Part shown: positions 15,760 through 24,040 of the stretch, in pieces
Layout of the letters: the number at the start of each line of letters is the position of its first letter
How positions within the stretch are numbered: the first letter of the stretch is position 1
Assembly (NCBI GenBank): GCA_026692885.1
Contig: JAPLNJ010000688.1
Span: forward strand, 1-24,473
DNA from: Planctomycetota bacterium
GTDB lineage: Bacteria; Planctomycetota; Planctomycetia; Pirellulales; Pirellulaceae
Reading direction: 5' to 3'
Length of the DNA stretch: 24,473 nt
The notes under the pieces: model-generated
Database searches by the model: none
Told to the model about the DNA's origin: nothing
Seen by the model: only the letters and a program-made list of their open reading frames with translations
Made by a program: the position numbers and the translations under genes

Positions 15760-15833
15760 CGTTCGTAGTAAGGGCCTCAGGTCATTGCCTCGCCGACTGC
15801 GATTCCAACGGGCTGAAGCCTGCACGACGAACG
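15760..15833. repeat. 74-bp imperfect palindromic repeat element
   Basis: The ends CGTTCGTAGT (15760-15769) and ACGACGAACG (15824-15833) are inverted with one mismatch. The next segments, GGGCCTCAGG and GGGCTGAAGCC, continue the dyad imperfectly. The GTTCGTAGT...GGGCTTCAGCCC type of hairpin is, from memory, a recurring short palindromic family in planctomycete genomes. It ends 40 bp before the GNAT gene. Confidence 0.6.
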
Positions 15834-15873
15834 AATATCCACCACTGACTCTCACAAGCGGAAGCACGTTGGA

Positions 15874-16797
15874 ATGACGCGCCATGCCCCATCGCCCGTC
15901 ACAGTCCGCGACGCAAGGGATGCCGACTTGCTTCCCGTGAGCATGCTGATGGCCCCCTTCGTGCCCTTGGGCGACCTGCTGCCGCGGAGCACCAAGGAAC
16001 TGCGATTCGTGCTCCAACAGGCTTTCGTCGCCGAGACGGATGGGCAAGTCGTGGGCTTTGCGGCCCTCGAGATATACTCCTGGAAGCTGGCCGAAATCCA
16101 GTGTCTTTCGTTTCGTGAGACGCCCCTGCGGCAGGATATCGCCCGCCAACTGGTGTTGCGTTGTGCCCAACTCGCCCGGTGGTATGAGATCTTGGAGGTC
16201 CTTGCCATAGTGCCGCCAGCCCTGGAAGACGTGCTGCGCGGCTGCGGGTTCGATTTCGCGCTGCCCAATCAGAAGCGGGCCCTTTTCATCTGCCCGGCCG
16301 ACGCGATCGCACCGGCCGACGAGCCTCCGCTAGTGGGCGTTGTCTTGCGCGACGCCGTGCACGCAGACTTGGCCGCGGTTGAGGAGTTTCTCACGCCCTT
16401 TGTCGCGCGAGGCGAAGTCCTGCCGCGTAGCACCGAGGAGTTGGGCGACCTGTTGCGGCACGCTTTGGTGGCCGACGCCGCCGACCAAGTCGTGGGCTTC
16501 GCGGCACTCGAAGTCTATTCCGAAAAGCTCTCCGAGATCCAATGCCTCTCGGTCGACAAGGCCCGTCGCCAACAAGGGATCGGCCGCCGTCTGGTGCTGG
16601 GCTGCGTGCAGAAGGCTCGCGAACATCACGTTGCCGAAACGATGGCCATCAGCCTCCGCGACCAGTTCTTCGTCCAATGCGGTTTCGACCATAGCGTCGT
16701 CGGCCCGAAAATCGCCATGTTTCTCAAGCTGCCGAAGAAGCGAACGAGGGTGGAACCGCAAAGGAACAAGAATGTGGTGAAGGACAACCCGGCCTGA
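15874..16797 (+). CDS. Protein with two tandem NAGS-like GNAT acetyltransferase domains
   Basis: A 307-residue cytoplasmic protein made of two homologous halves. Domain 1 (about 8-140) and domain 2 (about 155-285) share LPRST.EL, QVVGFAALE.YS.KL.EIQCLS and a final F..CGF. This layout resembles the GNAT domain of N-acetylglutamate synthase. Domain 2 keeps the acetyl-CoA loop RRQQGIGRRLV, whereas domain 1 has LRQDIARQLV in the same place and has lost the Gly pattern, so probably only domain 2 is catalytic and domain 1 is a pseudo-domain. The C-terminal 20 residues are basic. Substrate is unknown; arginine biosynthesis is one option, but no amino-acid kinase domain or arg gene is nearby. The ribosome binding site is weak. 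Confidence 0.82.
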   Translation: MTRHAPSPVTVRDARDADLLPVSMLMAPFVPLGDLLPRSTKELRFVLQQAFVAETDGQVVGFAALEIYSWKLAEIQCLSFRETPLRQDIARQLVLRCAQLARWYEILEVLAIVPPALEDVLRGCGFDFALPNQKRALFICPADAIAPADEPPLVGVVLRDAVHADLAAVEEFLTPFVARGEVLPRSTEELGDLLRHALVADAADQVVGFAALEVYSEKLSEIQCLSVDKARRQQGIGRRLVLGCVQKAREHHVAETMAISLRDQFFVQCGFDHSVVGPKIAMFLKLPKKRTRVEPQRNKNVVKDNPA

Positions 16798-17372
16798 ATT
16801 TGCCCTTTCCTCTCCGTGTCACTGCTGCTGTTGCTCGCCCGCGCCCCGCAAGAGAACCCAAGGACGAGGTCCGCTGCCTCAAAGTCCGGTCCGAGATGGC
16901 CCGCAGCACATCCAACTGGCCGTCATTCGTCCCGATACGGCATGCCCTTCTCATACAATACGAGAGCACGCCTAACCGTCACGGAACAGTGGGCGGATCT
17001 TCACGTCTACGCCGTGGAATGGTGCACCACTTCATGTGTAGCTTCTGCCACTCCGGCCTGGCCCAACCCGGCACGTTCTTACTGGTGGTCGTGTTGAATT
17101 CGCTGCTGTGGGCGTGTGTGTGACCGCTGCAACGGCGAAGCTGGCCAGTGGGGCGCCACACCGTCGATGTCGACGTTTGCGTTGCCGGAGCCGACGAGGT
17201 TTGGAAGTCACGGGAAAAACGGCGCGAGGTTAGGCTGGGCGTCCTCCCCCAATTATCGGCTCACCGCCCCTGGTTGCCTGTTGGCCGGTGGGGCGAAGAG
17301 CCGGTGTTGCTATTTGATCTCGAACGGCTAAATCGGAAGTCGACTCCCGGCCCGCCGTTGCGTCGTGCCAGT
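16798..17372. other. Intergenic region with no supported gene
   Basis: Short overlapping frames only, none with a family signature or good ribosome binding site. It leads directly into copy 2 of the dispersed repeat. Confidence 0.4.
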
Positions 17373-17737
17373 GGACGTCCGCCAACCGTCGACAACCGCC
17401 GGCACCTGTCGGAACCCACTGTGCCGTCTCACCCGCCCCGAAACCCTGAAGAACCGCCTTCTGACCGCACCCCTCGTTAGACGTCCAAGAAGGGACCGTC
17501 AACGCGCCCAGCCTCATCCTGCCCCCTTTGTCGACCTTGGCGTCCAGACGCGCCCGCCGCGATCCTGGAGCCCGTAGCCGGGGTGTCCTGGTGGCCGCAG
17601 GTGATCGCCGTCGTTTCACCTCGTGGTAGACTCTCGTCCAGGACATTTTGTCCTGCTGCTTGCCGCGTCTGACTTTTCACGGACGTCCGTGGAAAGTCCA
17701 ATCTGCGGAATTCGACGTCTGCGACCAACCTGTTGCC
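17373..17737. repeat. Dispersed repeat, copy 2
   Basis: Aligns with 12711-13099. The core 17622-17697 is nearly identical to the copy 1 core. It holds CAGGACATTTTGTCCTG (17639-17655) and an imperfect 28-bp palindrome at 17671-17698 (arms GACTTTTCACGGAC and GTCCGTGGAAAGTC, one mismatch). The arms of this palindrome extend further than in copy 1. Antisense frames in the two copies share a motif like SW.RVYH, but this follows from DNA similarity and is not strong evidence for a protein. Confidence 0.75.
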
Positions 17738-18003
17738 GCGTCCCTGTGCCGAGGGCAAAATTCGGACCAGCCAGAAGACGGCTGCCAACGCGTCGTTTGT
17801 TCTGGCAGTACCGACTTCAACCAGTTTTCAGGAAGACAAGCCGCGGAGCACTCTGTGGCAGCGGATGCCGCAGATAGAGGAGGGCCGAATCGCGGCCGAC
17901 GATCCCTGGACCGACCGGCCATCAACCTTCCTCGTGGCTGCGGTCCCGCTGGCGGAGTGGTCGCTGAGCGTTCGCGGTCGGCAAGTGATGGCGCGGAAAG
18001 CGT
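17738..18003. other. Spacer between repeat copy 2 and the VOC gene
   Basis: No supported gene. A plus-strand open frame runs through and into the VOC gene antisense, without recognisable motifs. Confidence 0.35.
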
Positions 18004-18564
18004 TCAATTCTTCGGCGGGCCGACGAATTCGACGAAGTTCCCGTCGGGGTCGCGGAACACGGTCAGGTAGGCTTCCGCCGACAGCGACTTCGGCAGCGCG
18101 AGCGGACACTTGCCTACCGGCTTTACGCCGGCCTTCTCCAACCGCGCGACGGCACTGGTCATGTCCTTCACGCTGATCGTCAGGTACCGAAAACCATATT
18201 CGGAATGAATGAACTTGTTGTCGCCCCGTTTCGGCGCAGCGGCAGGCAGCTCCATGAGTTTAAGACGCGTGGCTGTCGGGCCGTCGCCCAACACCAACAC
18301 GCGGACGCTGACCGGGTGATTGTCCGTCAGTCCCGCGGCGCCCGTGAAGTCTCCTGTCACCTGGAAACCAGGCACCTCTTTGAAACCGACAGCCTGGGTG
18401 TAGAAGGCGACCGACTTGTTGATGTCACTCACCACGACCCCGATGTCGACGGTCGTGCGGGCAAACTCATCCTCCGCGGCCGAGACCGCTGCCGAATGAA
18501 ACAGAATCGCGGCAGAAACAGACATCACGCAGACCGGCAACAGCGTTCGCAGACTCATAGTCAT
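18004..18564 (-). CDS. Exported VOC (glyoxalase/dioxygenase-fold) protein
   Basis: A 186-residue protein with a signal peptide (residues 1-29, ending SAAVSAAE) and one vicinal-oxygen-chelate domain. Typical elements are DIGVVVSDINKSVAFYTQAVGF at the start and YLTVFRDPDGNFVEFVG at the end. The usual N-terminal metal His is not evident (the strand reads VDIGVVV), so it may be a non-canonical or binding member. Export to the periplasm is uncommon for glyoxalases but frequent in planctomycete VOC proteins. Two in-frame ATGs exist, at 18564 and 18558; AGGAG/AGGGAG upstream suits either one. It is transcribed away from the repeat side and has no obvious operon partner. Confidence 0.85.
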   Translation of the reverse strand: MTMSLRTLLPVCVMSVSAAILFHSAAVSAAEDEFARTTVDIGVVVSDINKSVAFYTQAVGFKEVPGFQVTGDFTGAAGLTDNHPVSVRVLVLGDGPTATRLKLMELPAAAPKRGDNKFIHSEYGFRYLTISVKDMTSAVARLEKAGVKPVGKCPLALPKSLSAEAYLTVFRDPDGNFVEFVGPPKN

Positions 18565-18923
18565 CTCCCTAATCTCCTGGAAAAGTCATCCGGCGTAGCA
18601 GCCACACGTCACGCAGGTACAGACTCTACAACGCCCATGATCTGCGGTGAAGGGGGGCGGTGTCCGCTGAACCTGCTGATGACCACAGAAGGACCCTCCA
18701 TCTGGGAATTCCAACTTTTCAGAAACGAGAAGCCCTGAACTTCCGCGAACGTGTTCTGTCACAGCCTGTCCCTGCCGGAGTGGTTGTGGAAGCCTTCGGT
18801 CATGCCACTGTTGGCAAGTCCTTGCGGACGCTAGACACGAACGATAGCTTGGAGTAACCCCCGGCATGTTGTCAGTTTCAACGGCCTACGGGCCATTTCG
18901 CTGCCTCAAGAAGGAGTTCGACC
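18565..18923. other. Divergent intergenic region between VOC and thioredoxin-like genes
   Basis: It should hold promoters for both flanking genes, but I could not identify a convincing -35/-10 pair. No gene supported. Confidence 0.4.
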
Positions 18924-20201
18924 ATGTCGTCAATCTTCAAACTGCGATCCCCGATTTGCACTCTGGCGATTGTGGCCGTTACGGCCTTTGGCTGCCAGCC
19001 GTCCTCTCGGACACAACCGGGCAGTGGCGGGACCGATGGTCGCGGGGGCGTGGCCAAGCCGAACGTAGGCCAACAGGCAAGGACGAATCCGGCTAGTGCG
19101 GATCAGTTCCTGTCGGGCGCTGCGAAGATCACGCCCCCTGTGCCTCTCGAAACGGCTGACGCGACAGAGTCTTCGGCTACACTTGGCATCGGGGACCCCG
19201 CGCCATCGTTGTCAATCGATCGCTGGGTGACGGGGGAGCCGATCGACAACCTCGACCCTGGCAAGGTCTACGTGATCGAGTTCTGGGCAACATGGTGTCC
19301 TCCCTGCCGCACGAGTATGCCTCATCTCAGTCACCTGCAACAACAGTACGGGGACCAAGTGCGGTTCGTCGGCGTTACGCGGGAGACGGAAGACACAGTC
19401 CGGAGCTTCCTCGCGAAAGAAGAGTCGGCCGGGAAGAAGTGGAGCGAGGTCATCAGCTACCGTTTGGCCATCGACAGCCAGGACGCGACCGACGCAGCGT
19501 ATATGCGAGCGGCTGGACAGACCGGCATTCCCACGGCATTCATCGTGGGACGCGATGCCGTGGTGGAGTGGATCGGACATCCCATGTCGATGGACGAGCC
19601 CCTTGCCAAGATCGTCACGAATACCTGGGATCGCGCAGCGGCCGTGGCTCAGTTCAAACAGCGGATGAAGTTGAAGGAGATGTCGACTGAGCTGAACAAC
19701 CTGATGCGTGCAGAATCGTGGGACCAGGCGCTCGCCCTCGTCGATCGGCTGGAAGAAGAATCCAGCCGGACGACTCAATTGTCCGCGCTCAAGCTATCCA
19801 TTCTCGAGCGGGCGGGGCGCGTGGACGCAGTGGCCAAGCTGCGTGCGGAGCTGGTCGAGCAATCATGGGACGACGCCATGGCGCTGAACGAGATTGCTTG
19901 GGGCATCGCGACGGCTACCGGAAAGCGAGACTTGGAGCTGGCCAACAAAGCGGCCCAGAGGGCGTCGGAACTCCGCGACCACAAGGACGCGGCTATCCTC
20001 GATACGTTGGCACGTGTGTTCTACGAACAGGGCGAACTGGACAAGGCGATCGAGTGGCAGAGAAAGGCGGCCGAACACAATCTCGGCGAACCTTCGATCA
20101 ACGCCACTTTGAAGAAGTATGAGGCGGAAAAGGCGAATGGGTCGCCTGACGCCGCTCTGCCACGGGAGAGCGCTGCAGGGGTTGCCAAGAAGCCCCAGTG
20201 A
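18924..20201 (+). CDS. TlpA/ResA-type thioredoxin lipoprotein with C-terminal TPR-like helices
   Basis: A 425-residue membrane-anchored thiol-disulfide oxidoreductase. Residues 1-24 are a lipoprotein signal ending in AFGC (C24). A low-complexity Gly/Ser/Thr linker (25-75) precedes the thioredoxin domain, which opens with LGIGDPAPSLSIDRW and has the active site WCPPC (C125, C128) and the cis-Pro motif TGIPTAFIV. Residues about 235-400 form helical repeats (e.g. AILDTLARVFYEQGELDKAIEWQRKAAEH), a TPR-like scaffold. It probably reduces or delivers electrons to periplasmic cytochromes or other thiol proteins. AAGAAGGAG sits 8 bp before the ATG. This fusion of TlpA and TPR is common in planctomycetes. 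A serine-recombinase relic begins 25 bp after the stop. Confidence 0.9.
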   Translation: MSSIFKLRSPICTLAIVAVTAFGCQPSSRTQPGSGGTDGRGGVAKPNVGQQARTNPASADQFLSGAAKITPPVPLETADATESSATLGIGDPAPSLSIDRWVTGEPIDNLDPGKVYVIEFWATWCPPCRTSMPHLSHLQQQYGDQVRFVGVTRETEDTVRSFLAKEESAGKKWSEVISYRLAIDSQDATDAAYMRAAGQTGIPTAFIVGRDAVVEWIGHPMSMDEPLAKIVTNTWDRAAAVAQFKQRMKLKEMSTELNNLMRAESWDQALALVDRLEEESSRTTQLSALKLSILERAGRVDAVAKLRAELVEQSWDDAMALNEIAWGIATATGKRDLELANKAAQRASELRDHKDAAILDTLARVFYEQGELDKAIEWQRKAAEHNLGEPSINATLKKYEAEKANGSPDAALPRESAAGVAKKPQ

Positions 20202-20226
20202 GCCGGACCGTCGGGCGTGTCGTACA

Positions 20227-20379
20227 GTCAGCCTTGGCGCCCGACAGCTTGTCGGTGAACATCAGCTCCTTGCTGACGCCCAGCTGGGCGAGGGCGTCAA
20301 GCTGGAGGCTGAGATTCTGGTCATCCGTGCTAACGCGGGCGTATCCAACACGTCGCCCGCTTGGCGGAGACGGGGTCAC
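20227..20379 (-). pseudogene. Truncated serine recombinase (resolvase) N-terminus
   Basis: The reverse frame reads RRVGYARVSTDDQNLSLQLD, then ALAQLGVSKELMFTDKLSGAKAD. This is the first 50 residues or so of a TnpR/Hin-type serine recombinase, including the catalytic-serine motif YARVSTDDQ. Family members continue RPGL..., but here the frame turns into unrelated sequence at about 20227. The remaining catalytic core and the helix-turn-helix are missing from the window, so it is a 3'-truncated remnant. It may start at the GTG at 20379. Confidence 0.8.
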
Positions 20380-20380
20380 G

Positions 20381-20625
20381 GTACTGTTCTTCGCTGCTGA
20401 TCAAGGTGGCGCTCGTTACTCTGAAGACACGGCGGACAGCTCCAGGGTTCGGCCAGGGCATCACGGGCCGGCCTTGCCGGAATCGGTGCCTTTCGGGGGC
20501 AGGGCATCTCTTCAATTGCTGGTTTCAGCCTACAATCTGGTGGATAATCCTTGTTTGGCCCCCGCGGGGCGGGAAGGGCTCCGACGTACAGAAGTTAGAA
20601 TCGGCCGTCAACAAGAGGACTCATT
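20381..20625. other. Intergenic region upstream of the PhyH-family gene
   Basis: No gene. A TACAAT-like hexamer near 20530 lacks a well-spaced -35 partner, so I do not call it a promoter. The ribosome binding site of the next gene, AAGAGGA, lies at 20613-20619. Confidence 0.4.
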
Positions 20626-21576
20626 ATGCGACTCTCTGAAGCCCCGTTGCAGCAGTTTCACGACGACGGCTTTGTCGTCGTTCCCAACTTCTTCACCCGC
20701 GAGCAGATTGAGCCGGTGATTGCGTGGATCGACGAACTGGTCGATGACCTTGCCCAACGGCTGCACGCCGACGGCAGGATCCGCGACCTACATGCCGGCG
20801 AAGGTTTCTATACGCGGCTGACCAAGTTGGAGCAGGAGTTCCCCGGGGCCGCCGTGCTGATCCACATCCGCGGTCTCCTCGGACAGCCGCTGGCAGACTT
20901 GTGGGGGTCCAAACCGCTGCTGGACATCATCGAGCAGATCATCGGGCCGGAAATCGTCGGGCACCCGGTCTGGAACCTGCGGTCCAAGACACCGCTCAAT
21001 CCCTTAGCGACCGTTCCCTGGCACCAGGACACGGCCTACCTTGCGCCCGGCGCCGAACGTACGCTGCAGCCCACCGCCTGGATCCCGTTCGTTGACGCCG
21101 ACGGGGTCAACGGCACGCTTCAAGTGATCCGGGGAGGTCATCGCCGCGGCCGAGTGTTTCGGCACCGGCCGGAGCGCAGCAGCGGGCAGAAGAAGTCGTG
21201 GTACTTGGTCATCGACGACGAAGACCTGCCACCCGGGGAGATCGTCACCTGCGAGATGCCGATGGGCTCGCTGCTGTTGATCAATCAACTCATTCCACAC
21301 CGCAGCACCGAGAACTTCTCGGAGAAGATTCGCTGGAGCGTCGACTTGCGGTGGCAGCGGCCGGGTGAGCCGTCCGGTTTCGAAGCCGTTAAGGAGTGCA
21401 TCCCAATGCGGACCGCCCGGGATCCGACCTACCAGATCGATTGGACGGGCTGGGCGAAGAAGAACCGCATCGCCGACGCCATGGACCAGAAGCCGGCGGA
21501 CCCGTTCGATACGACCGTTACCGGGCCTTGGCTCCACCGCTGGGCCGAGGCGCCCGGTCGAGCCGTCAAGGATTGA
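20626..21576 (+). CDS. Phytanoyl-CoA dioxygenase (PhyH) family Fe(II)/2-oxoglutarate oxygenase
   Basis: A 316-residue cytoplasmic oxygenase of the double-stranded beta-helix type. The N-terminus FHDDGFVVVPNFFTREQIEPV is typical of PhyH. The iron-binding HxD is H133-Q-D135 in VPWHQDTAYL; the distal His is H225 in LIPHRSTENFSEKIRWSVDL; and R236 is the probable 2-oxoglutarate contact. GTLQVIRGGHRRG is the usual core strand. Substrate cannot be predicted; planctomycetes carry many PhyH paralogues, often in secondary or lipid metabolism. AAGAGGA precedes the ATG. Its 3' end faces the caspase-TIR gene, 148 bp away. Confidence 0.9.
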   Translation: MRLSEAPLQQFHDDGFVVVPNFFTREQIEPVIAWIDELVDDLAQRLHADGRIRDLHAGEGFYTRLTKLEQEFPGAAVLIHIRGLLGQPLADLWGSKPLLDIIEQIIGPEIVGHPVWNLRSKTPLNPLATVPWHQDTAYLAPGAERTLQPTAWIPFVDADGVNGTLQVIRGGHRRGRVFRHRPERSSGQKKSWYLVIDDEDLPPGEIVTCEMPMGSLLLINQLIPHRSTENFSEKIRWSVDLRWQRPGEPSGFEAVKECIPMRTARDPTYQIDWTGWAKKNRIADAMDQKPADPFDTTVTGPWLHRWAEAPGRAVKD

Positions 21577-21724
21577 GCCGGACTGGCTTCGGTTCCTCCG
21601 GTTGTCGCGCCCCGTAATCGGTGGTTTTTCGGGACGGATCGAGAGAATACACCGGTTCCGACTCTGGGTGACGAGCAACTGAGCTCACCTGTAACGGACG
21701 CCTGTCCAAGAAGCTACGATTCTG

Positions 21725-23779
21725 TCACGTATCATCACCAGAGCTAATAAGGTCCCCCGCGTCCTCGCCGGTCATCGCAGCGAAAGTGCCGGCTTTCCAG
21801 ACCTTCCTGTAGATTCGAACGAAGTCTCGTCCAAGTCTCTTGTTTTCATACAGTACCTTGTCGCTGTGTTCCAACATAAGCCGCATGGAGAACTGGTCCT
21901 CACCGCATTGTTCATCCGCGAAGTAGTTCACGGGAGGAGGAGCCCCCAGCTGTTGAACGACGTAACAGCGGTGCTCTCGCCTTTGATCGGGTAACAGCTC
22001 ACCATTGACGTTTGAAGGAAAGATCGCCCAGGTTCTGCGCGGGTTGGAGTGGAACACGGCTAGTTGATAGGGTGGTATCGGCCTGGTGTCGGTATTTGTG
22101 ACTGTAAAGAGTAAACCTACGATCTCTAGTCCTTCCGCGAAAACGCCTCCATGCAGATGAACAGAGATGCGAGGACTTGGCGTCTTGCCAGTGAATCCGT
22201 CGGGATCTCGCGTCGCGTCCACTGCCCGTTTGTCGTTTTGCGGTGTAGAGGATTGGTCAGCGTGAGGCTTCGTGCCGGTAACCCCCCACTGAAGTCGGTC
22301 GAGGCCGTCTCTGGTCAATCCATCTCGCAGATCGACCCACGTGAAAGCTTGCAGGAACAGCGGCAGTTCAGGTTGCTCAGGTGCACCTGGCAGCAGCACT
22401 GGAATAACCACCAGTTTGCGTGTTACAAACTGGTTCAACAAGGCGCGCATTTCCGGATTTTCCCAGGGGCCGAGTCCGTCCTTGCCGACGAGCACTGCGG
22501 CAGATTCTGCGGTCTTTATTATTTCCTCTAGAGATTCTTGCCAGGGACGTCCGGGCACGAGTTCCCACTCATCCAACCAAACCGTCATCCCGCGTCTCCT
22601 CAGTTCCTCGCCAAGTTGGCGGACGGCCGGTTTGTCCTTGCTGCTGTGGCTGAGAAAAATGTCGAACCCACCCAATGCGCAGCCATCCTTCCTGGACAAG
22701 GGGCGCTCCTGCCGCTGCCCGCATCGTGTTCTGCGCCTCTTTAGGAGCATCAGAGTCGCCGCAAGAACAACCATCGCACATACGGAACACAATACCGCGA
22801 TGACATATCCATCCGTTCGCTCCGCGCCCCCCCATCCATCGAGATGGGCATATAACTCCTTGTCCTGGGCGGAAATCTCGAAATTCCGATTCGTTCCTTT
22901 ACCTTCGAGGGTGATTTTAGGTGGATATTCGGGCGGAAACCAAATCTGTTCGTTCTTCGACCCCCACACCGTCTGCGTTTCTTGTGGAATCGAACGGTCC
23001 TGACCCAAACGAATAGTGCCATCGGGATGCAGTTTTCGGAACGCCTCATCAACGCTTTTTCGACACTCGCCTACGATCTCGTCCCACGACAACCGCTCGT
23101 CACGATGTCGTTGGAGCGAACCCGTGAAAATGTTGGTGAATAAGGCACCGATGCCGGGCTCGCCCGCTTCCCCCTTGATTGACCGGACGACCGCGTATTG
23201 ACCTGGCGCGGAGGAATTGACGACAAGATTGCCAGAAGTTTCCCAGAACAATCGGGCAAACAGGGGGGACACCGACTGAGGTGGCACAGTCGCCGCCTGA
23301 GCGGTGGCAGCATGCGGATGCGTGCGCATCCCCGTGCAGCAGTCGACAATGTCGACAATGGTCACCAAGAGACGCGGCTGTTTATCCCGCAACGGCTTGC
23401 AGATCTCCGACAAGTATAGGGCGCCATCGTCCGCGGGCGGCTTGAAGAACGAGCCCCGCGATTGATCGTAGTAACCGTGTCCGCAGAAGAAGTACAGGAT
23501 GGCGTCTTCAGACTCAACCTGTAGATCCTGAATGGTCGCCAGGATCTTCGCACGGTTGTATTCTTTGCCGGTCAGTACCTTGAGTGATAGCGCGTCCTGC
23601 GGAACGTTCTCTAGCACCGTAGTGACTAGCGCGTCGACACTCAGGCCGATCGGCATGCCGATCTCGTCGGAACTGGTCTCGCCCACGATTATTGCGTGAA
23701 GTTGCTGCGCCGAAAGCGGCGAAGTAATCGCCGTCGCGATCACGCAGACGGATATGATTCGCTGAATACCGGTCGCCAT
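21725..23779 (-). CDS. Caspase-like / TM / TIR-domain fusion protein
   Basis: A 684-residue reverse-strand protein. The ATG at 23779 is chosen because GGAG lies 7 nt upstream; an in-frame start at 23914 has no ribosome binding site. Domains in order: signal peptide (1-24, cleavage near LSA|QQ); a caspase-like (C14) fold at about 25-260 with the His motif FFCGHGYYD (H101) and the Cys motif IVDCCTGM (C148); a transmembrane helix at 324-346 followed by KRRRTR; a TIR domain at about 371-500 (FDIFLSHSSKDK, then VWLDEWEL and GPWENPEMRALL, E443 being the likely NADase glutamate); and a beta-rich C-terminal domain at 537-665. The positive charges after the helix put TIR in the cytoplasm and the caspase-like domain outside. 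Both domain types are widely used in immunity and cell death; this order suggests transmembrane signalling. Caspase and TIR activities are inferred from motifs. Confidence 0.87.
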   Translation of the reverse strand: MATGIQRIISVCVIATAITSPLSAQQLHAIIVGETSSDEIGMPIGLSVDALVTTVLENVPQDALSLKVLTGKEYNRAKILATIQDLQVESEDAILYFFCGHGYYDQSRGSFFKPPADDGALYLSEICKPLRDKQPRLLVTIVDIVDCCTGMRTHPHAATAQAATVPPQSVSPLFARLFWETSGNLVVNSSAPGQYAVVRSIKGEAGEPGIGALFTNIFTGSLQRHRDERLSWDEIVGECRKSVDEAFRKLHPDGTIRLGQDRSIPQETQTVWGSKNEQIWFPPEYPPKITLEGKGTNRNFEISAQDKELYAHLDGWGGAERTDGYVIAVLCSVCAMVVLAATLMLLKRRRTRCGQRQERPLSRKDGCALGGFDIFLSHSSKDKPAVRQLGEELRRRGMTVWLDEWELVPGRPWQESLEEIIKTAESAAVLVGKDGLGPWENPEMRALLNQFVTRKLVVIPVLLPGAPEQPELPLFLQAFTWVDLRDGLTRDGLDRLQWGVTGTKPHADQSSTPQNDKRAVDATRDPDGFTGKTPSPRISVHLHGGVFAEGLEIVGLLFTVTNTDTRPIPPYQLAVFHSNPRRTWAIFPSNVNGELLPDQRREHRCYVVQQLGAPPPVNYFADEQCGEDQFSMRLMLEHSDKVLYENKRLGRDFVRIYRKVWKAGTFAAMTGEDAGDLISSGDDT

Positions 23780-23966
23780 GAACGAACTCCGGCAAAGTGC
23801 GGATGAGCGACATGCGATCTCTCCACGCCGCGACTGACTGATAGGAATCTTGCCCCCGCCGACAATCTTGATGCAACCGTCCCACCAGCCTTCTCGAAGT
23901 GAGTGATAGGACACTTGATTTCCGACGACAGGACTGAGTATGGACCGGGGACGCCTGGTAAAACAA

Positions 23967-24018
23967 GGGGGTGAGGCGGGAGTGGACCTCCATGCACGGC
24001 CACTCCCACCTCACCCCC
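23967..24018. terminator. 19-bp GC-rich stem-loop with flanking T-runs
   Basis: GGGGGTGAGGCGGGAGTGG (23967-23985) pairs with 24000-24018 with one mismatch and a 14-nt loop. On the plus strand a T6 run follows at 24026-24031. On the minus strand the stem is followed by TTGTTTT. A bidirectional intrinsic terminator fits both sides. A G9 run at 24032-24040 may make sequence length here unreliable. Confidence 0.55.
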
Positions 24019-24040
24019 GGCCAACTTTTTTGGGGGGGGG

